Assembly: GCF_016584085.1 (NCBI RefSeq)
Contig: NZ_NRSJ01000016.1
Location: forward strand, 20,552-84,551
Direction of reading: 5' to 3'
DNA from: Halochromatium glycolicum
GTDB taxonomy: Bacteria; Pseudomonadota; Gammaproteobacteria; Chromatiales; Chromatiaceae
Length of the DNA stretch: 64,000 nt
Shown here: in pieces, positions 27,301 to 34,243 of the stretch
Position numbering within the stretch: position 1 is the first letter of the stretch
How the letters are laid out: each line of letters starts with the position of its first letter
Made by a program: the position numbers and the translations under genes
The notes under the pieces: generated by a model
The model's database searches: none
Seen by the model: the letters and a program-made list of their open reading frames with translations, nothing else
Told to the model about the DNA's origin: nothing

Positions 27301-28165
27301 CGGGCAGTATGCGTTCACCCTGCACGGCGGGCCGGTCGAGCAGGTGACGCTGAAGGAGGTGCGCGACGATCTGGTGCTGGTGAAGCAGGCGCTGGCCGAC
27401 CCGGCGGCTTGGCAGCAGGCGCTGACCCATGCCGGTGCGCTGTTCGGGCTGACCCTGAGCCCGCTGCTCACGGCCACCAACCAGAACCGGCTGCAGGAGG
27501 AGGTGCGCGCGTCGGCCGCGGCGAGCCTGCCGGCCTGCCGCGCGCTGGTCGATGACCTGACGGCGCAGCTCGGCGCGCTCGGCCTGCCGCAAGCCGGCAA
27601 CCGGCTCGCCAATGCGCGGCTGGCGGTGCAGGTGCTCGAAGGGCTGCAGGAGCAGGAGGGGCCGGCGCTGGTCGAGGCGCTGGCGGCGATCGAGCCGGCC
27701 ACGAGCCTGCAGGCCCTGGCCAAGGGCATGGCCTCGGCGAGCCGGGTCAGCCATGCGCTGGCGGACAACAACTGGGCGCTGCTGACCAAGGTCTGGAGCG
27801 GCGGCGACCCCAAAGGCGAGCGCATCAAGCAGGCCGTGACCGCGGCGCTGACGGCCGACGAGCTGGTCACCGAGCTCGCGCCGACGCTGAAATGGGCGCA
27901 GGACGAGGCGACAGCGCTGATCGCGCCAGCGCCGTCGCGGTCGCCAATGCAGCCAGGGCCGTCGGATCTGCATTCGAGCGCCGGGGCGGTGGAGCCAGCA
28001 GAAACGCCGCCGCTGCGTCCGCCGCCGGGCAATAAGGTGGTCAGGCAGGAGGCGAAGAGCGGCCTATCGGCGCGCGAGGCCAAGCGGGTGCTCAGTGAGC
28101 TCGCCCCGCTGCTGGAAGAGGGCGTGACCGTTGATCTGAGCTATCGCATCGTCGGCGAAGACTGA
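24347..28165 (+). CDS. pglY: BREX type 2 ATPase PglY
   Basis: A 1272-residue P-loop protein. Walker A GSFGSGKS lies at residues 79-86 inside the PglY-typical VHGSFGSGKSHFMAV segment. DAVILFLDELILWLATR around residue 305 is the Walker B-like strand. The C-terminal third contains the long helical region of the DUF6079/PglY family. A Gly/Trp/Asp/Ala repeat of unit GWGDAAG (about residues 205-236) is an in-frame expansion in a variable loop. PglY is essential in the Streptomyces Pgl system and is thought to power the complex. Its ATG overlaps the truncated toxin stop. Confidence 0.92.
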   Translation: MTTLIKDLIPIPERVQRNDFVLNLAHGLEPEAVAQTLADYVVTPQLARCFEDALGFIRSAVAGGASGNQNRNKGAYVHGSFGSGKSHFMAVLDLLLQGHPDARAIPELAPAVAKHSEWMQRCNILLVPYHMIDAPSLEAGVLGGYARWIARRHPEAPAPGFYVANRLFTDAEALRGHMGDATFFAALNAARAEAGRAEAGRTDAADGAADAVSGWGDASGGWGDAAGDWGDAAGGWDAARFDAVVRGEASAEDRAALVSALVDSLFQSYADVAASRGAGFVDFDEGLRILTAHAKALGYDAVILFLDELILWLATRLSDQTFISREIQKIVKLVEAGIPRALPMVSLIARQRDLREFVGDQYSGMQQTILSDALQYWEGRFHSITLEDRNLPVIAERRLLAPVDAGAKARIDEAFAQTERMREEAFNLLLTSQGDRAMFRKLYPFSPALVQALVALSSALQRERTALKVMLMLLVAQREQLVLGQVIPVGDLYDVIASEAEPFSELMRAHFDNAKRLFERKLVPMLEGEHQVRFADLDALPADDARRIAFTNDLRLLKTLVLAALAPEVESFKQLTATKLAALNHGTIRSPVPGREAQTVLTKCRKWAGQVGEIKIADEVNPTIGLALSGVDTEGIIEQARINDNDGNRRRLMRELVFDAFGIRDDGQLFVEHAILWRGTRRRVEVLFQNVIEITDDSVFEARGEQWKLIIDFPFDAGGHTPSDDQARVREYEAAGGQSLTLCWLPYFLSEPMQKNLGKLVVLEQGLKSDDSFSRYSSHLSPQDRASARTLLENQRSQLRAQLRDTLIGAYGVAEPMPGSLANVGLLETQIMSLQPGFSPRPPRGTTMAQALEQLLAQALAFQYPDHPEFEDEVRTADLGKVFGELRRAFHAANGRIEVDTPLRPLMRRIAQPLGLGAMHERHFLFKPDWPQHLSRELAKAAGRGAAEHGDGISVARLRRAIDQPRPRGLPLPVQNLLIMVFAEYGQYAFTLHGGPVEQVTLKEVRDDLVLVKQALADPAAWQQALTHAGALFGLTLSPLLTATNQNRLQEEVRASAAASLPACRALVDDLTAQLGALGLPQAGNRLANARLAVQVLEGLQEQEGPALVEALAAIEPATSLQALAKGMASASRVSHALADNNWALLTKVWSGGDPKGERIKQAVTAALTADELVTELAPTLKWAQDEATALIAPAPSRSPMQPGPSDLHSSAGAVEPAETPPLRPPPGNKVVRQEAKSGLSAREAKRVLSELAPLLEEGVTVDLSYRIVGED

Positions 28166-28177
28166 GACGGCCCTGAT

Positions 28178-28275
28178 GGTTCCCGACCTCAGCGTGGGAA
28201 CCCGAGTCCGCGACGCTCCGGCGTCGCGTGGCCCGGGCCGCTGGAGCGGCCGGGTATGCGTTCCACGCTGGAGCT
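28178..28275. repeat. REP-like hairpin cluster after pglY
   Basis: The cluster has three successive inverted repeats. GGTTCCC (28178) pairs with GGGAACC (28196). CGCGACGC-TCCG-GCGTCGCG is a perfect 8-bp stem at 28209-28228. A GGCCGCTGGAGCGGCC palindrome follows. It could end transcription from pglY or serve as a REP target. It separates pglY from the toxin-antitoxin pair and is related to the hairpins at 23677. Confidence 0.65.
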
Positions 28276-28416
28276 TAGGACTGATCACGAGGCGATGGTC
28301 GTAGCGGGCGGACACCCGGCGTTTGGGCACTGGGCGAAACGGTGGTGATCGAGGCAGATTGCTCGATCTGGATTTTTAGGTGTATAAGCGCACAAACATC
28401 TACCTGAGGCGTCTCG

Positions 28417-28659
28417 ATGACCCGTTGGAACCTTGCCATCTCATCGGAAACCGACCAGGCCGTGCGGCTGTTCCTGGCGCGCCACGGCCGAGCGCGTAAG
28501 GGTGATCTGTCCCGCTTTATCGAAGAGGCGGTGCAGGCGCGCATCCTGGAGATCACCACGCACGAGGCCAAGGCCGAGAATGCCGCTGTGGACCCCGCCG
28601 AGCTGGAAGCGATGGTTCAGGAGGCCCTCGACTGGGCCAACGACTGGGCCAAGCGCTGA
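28417..28659 (+). CDS. ribbon-helix-helix antitoxin
   Basis: An 80-residue protein starting MTRWNLAISSETDQAVRLFL and continuing KGDLSRFIEEAVQARIL, the beta strand and helix-turn-helix of the XACb0070-type ribbon-helix-helix antitoxins. The C-terminal acidic part would bind the toxin. The next gene, a PIN toxin, starts two bases after its stop. Such antitoxins usually repress their own promoter; the 28370-28410 stretch upstream is AT-richer than its surroundings and could hold it. Confidence 0.85.
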   Translation: MTRWNLAISSETDQAVRLFLARHGRARKGDLSRFIEEAVQARILEITTHEAKAENAAVDPAELEAMVQEALDWANDWAKR

Positions 28660-28661
28660 CG

Positions 28662-29072
28662 ATGCGTGTCGTGCTGGACACCAATGTGCTGTTCAGCGCG
28701 CTGATTTCGCCGCACGGCTGTCCGCATGCGATCTATCGCGCCTGGCGTTCCGGCCGCTTCGAGCTGGTAACGTCCAAGGCGCAGCTCGACGAGATCCGCC
28801 GCGCGAGCCGTTATCCGAAGTTTCAGTCGGTCCTACAGCCGACGAGAGTCGGGCTCATGGTGAACAACCTGCAACGAGCGATTGTGCTCGAGCGGTTACC
28901 TGTCGATGTGGATGTCGATGATCCCGATGACGCATTCCTGATGGCGATGGCGGAAGCCGGTGATGCGGATTACCTCATCACCGGCGATCGCCGCGCGGGC
29001 CTGTTGCAGCGGGGCCATGTCGGGCGAGCCCGAATCATCGAGCCAACGGCATTCTGCGAGACGGCGCTCTGA
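28662..29072 (+). CDS. PIN-domain toxin (putative RNase)
   Basis: A 136-residue protein with the PIN-fold acidic residues in place: VVLDTNVLFSAL (residues 3-14), the ELVTSKAQLDEI segment, and DDAFLMAMAEAGDADYLITGDRR near the end. It belongs to the PIN toxin family found with ribbon-helix-helix antitoxins and is expected to cleave RNA. It appears intact. Its stop is 12 bases before the pglZ GTG, so pglZ is probably cotranscribed with it. Confidence 0.88.
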   Translation: MRVVLDTNVLFSALISPHGCPHAIYRAWRSGRFELVTSKAQLDEIRRASRYPKFQSVLQPTRVGLMVNNLQRAIVLERLPVDVDVDDPDDAFLMAMAEAGDADYLITGDRRAGLLQRGHVGRARIIEPTAFCETAL

Positions 29073-29084
29073 AAGAGGAAGGCG

Positions 29085-32000
29085 GTGACGCTCCTGGACG
29101 AGACGACCCTCCCGAAACCGATCCTGGCCCAGGTGCGGGCGATCCTCGCTCGCGATGCGGACGCGGATCGGATGGCGCTGGTCTGGCCGGACCCGATCAC
29201 GCCGGCCGAGCGGGTGCAGCAGGTCGACGGCGTCGCGCTGCGGTTCGTCTGGTGTGCGTCGGAGCTGGCGCTGCGCGAGCGGTTGGTCGCCAATCGGGGC
29301 GCCCCTGGAGCGGCTCCCAAGGCCGACCCCGAGGCTGATCCCGGGGCCGATCCCGAGGCCGATCCTGAAGTCGTCCTCGAGGCTGCTGCCGGCGAGACCG
29401 GGCAGGCAGCGGGCGACCCGCGCCTGGTGCTGCTGACGCCCCTCGACGAGCGGCGCCTGTCGCGCGATCTGCTGGCGCGGCTGTGGGGGCATGCGCCGAA
29501 GCGGATCAGCCCCTGGCGGACGCTGGAGCAGCTGCTGCGGCTGCGGGAGATCGACCCGCGCTTGACGACCAAAGACTATCGCTGGATCAGCGCCTGCCTG
29601 CTCGAGCAATACGATCGCTACCGCGATCGGGTCCAGTTCGGCGAGGTGCTGGATTTCGATCTGGCGTGGCGGGCGCTGGCGACGGCGCTGTTGGACCTGG
29701 ACGGCGAGGGCCTGGACCTGGACATGCTGCTGGACTGGTCGCAGCGGCCGGATTCGACGGCGCGGGTCGCGGCGCTGCCGGAGCCGATGGCGCAGCACCT
29801 GGAGGACTGGCTGCGGCCGCGGCTCGGGGAGCAGGTGCAGGTCGTGCTGGCGCTGTGGCGCAACGGGCAGGCCGGCGGGATGCTCGCGATCGGGCTGGTC
29901 TGCAGCCTGCTTTACGGGCGCGAGCGCCAGCCGAGCGACCGCCAGCCGAGCGACCGCCAGCCGAGCGACCGCCAGTCGAGCGACCGCCAGTCGAGCGACC
30001 GCCAGCCGGGCCGGTCGGCGCTGGCGACCCTGCTGCAGGCGCGCGGCCGTTTCAGCGAGCGCCTGCTGGGCGGGGCCGCGATCCCGGAACCGCTGCTGGC
30101 ACGCTTCGGCGCCGCGGCCGTCTCGCACCTGGAGCGCGCACTGGCGGCGAACCCGGCGCTGGAGATCGGCCCCATCGTCGATGCGGCCGAGCAGCTGCTG
30201 GCCAGCCTCGAGCTGACGCAGCTGGCGGTCGAGTCCGATCTGCTGCCCAAGGGCTACGCGCTGCGGCTGACGGCCTTCACCCAGGCGCTGGAGCAGGTGT
30301 TGGATCAGGTGTTGGATCAGGTCTCGGAGCCGATCCAGCCGCAGTCCCCCGAGCGGCCCCCCGAGCGGTCCTCGAAGCAGTCCTCCAGCCCATCCGCGCA
30401 GCAGCCCAAGAACCGGGCTCCAGGACGGCGACGAGCCCAAGTTGGGCTCACACAATCCATCCTGGCGGCGCAAGAGACGCTGGCGCAGCTCGAGCGGCAT
30501 CGGCTCGCGGGTCGACAGGACGCGGGCAGGGCACAGCAGCTGCAGACGGCACGGATGGCGCTGCGCGCCTGCCAGTGGCTCGCGACCAGTCCCGCAAGCG
30601 ACGCGCCGCCGGCGGCCGCGATCCAGGACTACCTCGCCCACGGCGGCTGGCTCGATTGGGCGCGCAGCAAGCTCTGGCGTGGCGACGCGCACGAGCCGCT
30701 GAGCCGCGTCTACAAGCGCCTCTCGGCCCGACTCGCGGAACGCCGGGAGGCCTTCAACCAGGGCTTCGCGCGGCATCTGCCGGCGATCGCCCGGGGCGAC
30801 CGGATCGCCGACTGGGTCGTGCCGATCGAGGACGGGTTGGCGCAGCGGGTGGCGCCGCTGGCGGACGCGCGTCCGGTTTTGCTGGTGGTGCTCGATGGGA
30901 TGAGCCAGGCCGTCTATCGTGAGCTGGCCGAGGATCTGCTGCGCCATCACTGGGTCGAGCTGCAGCCCCTCGAGCCCGCCGCCGAGACCTGTCTGCTGGC
31001 GGCGTTGCCGACCATCACCCGGCTGTCCCGCTATGCGCTCTTGTCGGGCAGCCTCGGTGAGGGCGTCAGCAGCGACGAGAAGCGGGCCTTCGCGAGCCAT
31101 GCGGCGCTGAGGCGGGTCTCGTCGGCGAAGGCGCCGCCGCAGCTGTTCCACAAGGCGGAGCTGACCGAGCCCCGTAGCGGATCGCTCTCAGAGCGCCTGC
31201 GTGCGGCCATCGCCAGTGAGCAGCCCAGGGTGATCGGCGCCGTGGTCAACGCCGTCGACGATCAGCTCAGCAGCAATGCCCAGCTCGGTGTGCCCTGGTC
31301 GCTGGCCGCGCTGGCGGTGCTGCGGCAGATGCTGGAGGCGGCACGGGAGTCCGGGCGCTTGGTGGTGCTGACCAGTGACCACGGTCATGTGCTCGACCAC
31401 GACATGCAGCGACGGCAGGCGGCGACCGACGCGGAGCGGTTCCGGTCCGCCGCCGAGCTGTCTGCAGGGGCCGAGCCGGAGCCGGGCGAGGTCCTGGTCG
31501 AGGGCCGGCGCGTGGCCACGCCGGAGCAGCGGGTGGTGTTGCCTTGGTCGGAGCAGCTGCGCTACGGGGCTCAGAAGATGGGCTATCACGGCGGAGGCGC
31601 CCCGCAGGAGGTGCTGGTGCCGTTCGGGGTGTTCCGCAGCGCCGGGGATTCCGCGCCGGTCGCGGGCTGGCAGGAGGTGCCGCGGCGCGAGCCCGACTGG
31701 TGGCTGCTCGATGGCGAGACCGCCATGACATCGAAGACACGGTCGTCCAGCGCGGCGCCGGCCGGCGTTGAGGCGGCGCCGTCGCCGGCGCAATCACCGG
31801 CGCGATCATCGGCGCGCGATGCGGCGAAGGCCGCGGGGCAGCTGGCGCTTGATCTCGCGGCCGAGACGGCCGCAACCGGAGGTCATCGCGATGCCGGGCC
31901 CGACTGGATCGACGCGCTGCTAGCCTCGCCGGTCTACCAGCAGATCAAAGGCCGCGGCGGGCGGGTTCCGATCAGCGACGCGCAGTTGCGCCGCCTGCTG

Positions 32001-32207
32001 AGCCTGTTGGCCCAAGGGGATGGGCAGCAGATGATGGAGCCGCTGGCGAAGGGGCTGGGCATCCCGTCCATCCGCCTGCCCGGTCTTCTTGCCGGGGCTT
32101 CGAGGCGGCTGAACCTGGATGGCTATCCGCTGCTGTCGGTGGATCGTGCAGCGAAGACCGTCAGGCTCGACATCCGGTCGCTGCGCGTCCAGTTCGAACT
32201 CGACTGA
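29085..32207 (+). CDS. pglZ: BREX type 2 alkaline phosphatase-superfamily protein PglZ
   Basis: A 1040-residue protein. RPVLLVVLDGMSQAVYRELA carries the metal-binding Asp of the PglZ domain, and LVVLTSDHGHVLDHD the second metal site. These two motifs define PglZ. An Arg/Gln/Pro/Ser/Asp repeat, encoded by a 15-bp unit repeated about five times (29925-30008), interrupts the N-terminal half, and a second 15-bp repeat lies at 30294-30325. The start is a GTG with AGGAAGG just upstream. PglZ is the one component common to nearly all BREX types. The stop overlaps the brxD ATG by one base. Confidence 0.93.
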   Translation: MTLLDETTLPKPILAQVRAILARDADADRMALVWPDPITPAERVQQVDGVALRFVWCASELALRERLVANRGAPGAAPKADPEADPGADPEADPEVVLEAAAGETGQAAGDPRLVLLTPLDERRLSRDLLARLWGHAPKRISPWRTLEQLLRLREIDPRLTTKDYRWISACLLEQYDRYRDRVQFGEVLDFDLAWRALATALLDLDGEGLDLDMLLDWSQRPDSTARVAALPEPMAQHLEDWLRPRLGEQVQVVLALWRNGQAGGMLAIGLVCSLLYGRERQPSDRQPSDRQPSDRQSSDRQSSDRQPGRSALATLLQARGRFSERLLGGAAIPEPLLARFGAAAVSHLERALAANPALEIGPIVDAAEQLLASLELTQLAVESDLLPKGYALRLTAFTQALEQVLDQVLDQVSEPIQPQSPERPPERSSKQSSSPSAQQPKNRAPGRRRAQVGLTQSILAAQETLAQLERHRLAGRQDAGRAQQLQTARMALRACQWLATSPASDAPPAAAIQDYLAHGGWLDWARSKLWRGDAHEPLSRVYKRLSARLAERREAFNQGFARHLPAIARGDRIADWVVPIEDGLAQRVAPLADARPVLLVVLDGMSQAVYRELAEDLLRHHWVELQPLEPAAETCLLAALPTITRLSRYALLSGSLGEGVSSDEKRAFASHAALRRVSSAKAPPQLFHKAELTEPRSGSLSERLRAAIASEQPRVIGAVVNAVDDQLSSNAQLGVPWSLAALAVLRQMLEAARESGRLVVLTSDHGHVLDHDMQRRQAATDAERFRSAAELSAGAEPEPGEVLVEGRRVATPEQRVVLPWSEQLRYGAQKMGYHGGGAPQEVLVPFGVFRSAGDSAPVAGWQEVPRREPDWWLLDGETAMTSKTRSSSAAPAGVEAAPSPAQSPARSSARDAAKAAGQLALDLAAETAATGGHRDAGPDWIDALLASPVYQQIKGRGGRVPISDAQLRRLLSLLAQGDGQQMMEPLAKGLGIPSIRLPGLLAGASRRLNLDGYPLLSVDRAAKTVRLDIRSLRVQFELD

Positions 32208-33523
32208 TGGCCGTCAGCAGCCAGCGCCGGGCCGACATCATCGACGCGCTGCGGCGCGGGACGGTGCCGGAGGACGGGCTGGACGCGCTGGCGGTCGGCC
32301 TGGGTCCGTTCGCCGCGGCCTTCGAGGCCGAGCTCGAGCGCGCGAGCCAGGGCCGCGGGCAGTTCAAGGCGGTGCGCGGCGAGTATGGCAGCGGCAAGAC
32401 CTTCCTCGCCCGTTGGCTGCGCGAGCGCGCCCATCAGCGGGGCTTCGCCTGCGCCGAGGTGCAGGTCTCCGAGACCGAGACGCCGCTGCACCGGCTGGAG
32501 ACCGTCTACCGCCGCCTGATGGAGCGACTGACGACCGCGGAGACACCCTCCGGCGCCTTCCGCAACGTCATCGAGTCCTGGTTCTTCACGCTGGAAGAGG
32601 ACGTGCTGGCCCAGGGCGAGCTGGACCCGGACGACGCCCAGGCCCTGGTTACGGCCACCGATGCGCTGATGGAGAAGCGCCTCGGTGAGGTGGTGCGCTC
32701 GGCGCCGGCCTTCGCGCTGACGCTGCGCGCCTACCGGCGGGCGCTGCTCGAGGGCGCCGACGAGATCGCCGACGGGCTGCTCGCGTGGATGGCCGGCCAG
32801 CCCAATGTCGCCGCATCGGTGAAGCGCTATGCGCAGATCAAGGGCGACATCGACCACTTCGGGGCACTGAGCTTCCTGCAGGGCGTGCTGACCATCCTCA
32901 AGGACTCCGGGCATCCGGGCCTGCTGTTGGTGCTCGACGAGGTCGAGACCCTGCAGCGGATGCGCGCCGACGGGCGCGACAAGAGCCTGAACGCGTTGCG
33001 CCAGCTGATGGACGAGATCGACAGCGGCCGCTTCCCGGGGCTGTACCTGCTGATCACCGGCACCACGGCCTTCTTCGAGGGGCCGATGGGGGTGCAGCGC
33101 CTGCCGCCGCTGGCGCAGCGTCTGGCGGTGGATTTCACCACCGATGCGCGCTTCGACAACCCGCGGGCGGTGCAGATCCGGCTCAAGGGCTTCGATCTGG
33201 CGGCGCTGCGCGAGGTCGGCTGCAAGGTGCGCGACCTCTATGCGGCCGGCAGCGCGTCGGCCCGGGTGGCACAGGTCGTCGATGACGCGCTGGTGGCCTC
33301 CCTGGCCGAGGCCGTCACCGGCCAGCTCGGCGGCAAGGTCGGTATCGCCCCGCGGGTGTTCCTGAAGAAGCTGGTGGGCGATGTGCTCGACCGGGTCGAC
33401 CAGTTCGACGACTTCGATCCGCGCCAGCACTATGCGCCGACCCTCGATGAGCGCGAGCTGACGCCGGTCGAGCGCGCGGCGCGGTCGGCGGGCGGCGTGG
33501 ACGATATCGAGCTGGATCTTTGA
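32207..33523 (+). CDS. brxD: BREX ATP-binding protein BrxD
   Basis: A 438-residue P-loop ATPase. Walker A is in GEYGSGKTFLARWL (about residues 60-73), and PGLLLVLDEVETLQRMR around 240 is Walker B. LYLLITGTTAFFEGP follows as a sensor segment. BrxD is characteristic of type 2 BREX and sits directly after pglZ, as expected. The one-base overlap (TGATG) indicates coupling with pglZ. Confidence 0.92.
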   Translation: MAVSSQRRADIIDALRRGTVPEDGLDALAVGLGPFAAAFEAELERASQGRGQFKAVRGEYGSGKTFLARWLRERAHQRGFACAEVQVSETETPLHRLETVYRRLMERLTTAETPSGAFRNVIESWFFTLEEDVLAQGELDPDDAQALVTATDALMEKRLGEVVRSAPAFALTLRAYRRALLEGADEIADGLLAWMAGQPNVAASVKRYAQIKGDIDHFGALSFLQGVLTILKDSGHPGLLLVLDEVETLQRMRADGRDKSLNALRQLMDEIDSGRFPGLYLLITGTTAFFEGPMGVQRLPPLAQRLAVDFTTDARFDNPRAVQIRLKGFDLAALREVGCKVRDLYAAGSASARVAQVVDDALVASLAEAVTGQLGGKVGIAPRVFLKKLVGDVLDRVDQFDDFDPRQHYAPTLDERELTPVERAARSAGGVDDIELDL

Positions 33524-33632
33524 GGTTTTCGGTACGCGTGTCGGCGCTACCCGTCGCTGCCTGCGCTTGCCAAATGGTGCCGATACCTGGGATGTTGGCG
33601 TAATCACATGAGTCATCGCAACGGGCCCGAGC

Positions 33633-33860
33633 ATGGTTGAACTGAAGATCATCAGGATAGGTAACTCGCTTGGCGTGCGTTTGCCGCGTGAGGTATTGAG
33701 CCGTATGCACCTGGCTGATGGCGATAAGCTGATCCTGACCGAGGCGCCGGAGGGCGGCTATCGACTGTCGCCTTACGACCCGGAGTTTGAGCGGCAACTG
33801 GAGATCGCGGAACAGGGTATTCGCGAATACCGCAACACGCTGCGTGAGCTTGCCAAGTGA
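33633..33860 (+). CDS. AbrB/MazE-type antitoxin of a Doc toxin
   Basis: A 75-residue protein with the swapped-hairpin AbrB motif near the start: KIIRIGNSLGVRLPREVLSR, then DGDKLILTEAPEGGYRLSP. The C-terminal helix would neutralise the toxin. The GTG start of the Doc gene overlaps its stop by four bases. It is the third toxin-antitoxin locus in the BREX operon and lies 109 bases after brxD, in a gap long enough for its own promoter. Confidence 0.87.
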   Translation: MVELKIIRIGNSLGVRLPREVLSRMHLADGDKLILTEAPEGGYRLSPYDPEFERQLEIAEQGIREYRNTLRELAK

Positions 33861-34243
33861 CTGCGCCGGTCTGGCTCAAGGATGAGCTGGCGTTGGTGCT
33901 GCACGAGCGGCTGGTGGCCGGCTTCGGCGGTCGCGCCGGGGTCCGCGACCAGGGCCTGCTCGAATCGGCAATGGCTCGTCCACGGCAGATCGCCACCTAC
34001 GGCAGCAGCGACATCGTCGATCTTGCCGCTGCCTATGCCGTGGGTATCATCCGCAATCATCCCTTCATCGACGGCAACAAGCGAGTCGGCTTCATGCTGG
34101 CCTATATCTTTATGATTCGCAACGGGTATCGCCTTACGGCCGGCGAAGCGGCAGCCACGCGAGCCGTGTTGGACCTGGCGTCCGGGGACCTGAGCGAGCA
34201 CGCATTCGCACGCTGGCTTGCCGATCATTCGGAACCGGCTTGA
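33857..34243 (+). CDS. doc: Fic/Doc family toxin (death on curing)
   Basis: A 128-residue protein with the Doc catalytic motif HPFIDGNKR near residue 69 and the usual GVRDQGLLESAMARP segment in the N-terminal half. Doc toxins phosphorylate elongation factor Tu and stop translation. The motif is intact, so the toxin should be active. The TGA stop (34241-34243) overlaps the TTG start of brxHI (34240-34242). Confidence 0.92.
   Translation: MTAPVWLKDELALVLHERLVAGFGGRAGVRDQGLLESAMARPRQIATYGSSDIVDLAAAYAVGIIRNHPFIDGNKRVGFMLAYIFMIRNGYRLTAGEAAATRAVLDLASGDLSEHAFARWLADHSEPA

Noticed and set aside
25370..27973. Long minus-strand open frame opposite pglY
   Set aside because: It mirrors the codon pattern of pglY, has no recognisable domain and is rich in Arg, Gln and His, as is usual for antisense frames in GC-rich DNA.
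29925..30008. Repeat array in pglZ as a CRISPR or regulatory array
   Set aside because: The unit is 15 bp, in frame, without spacers, inside a clear pglZ gene; it is a coding minisatellite.
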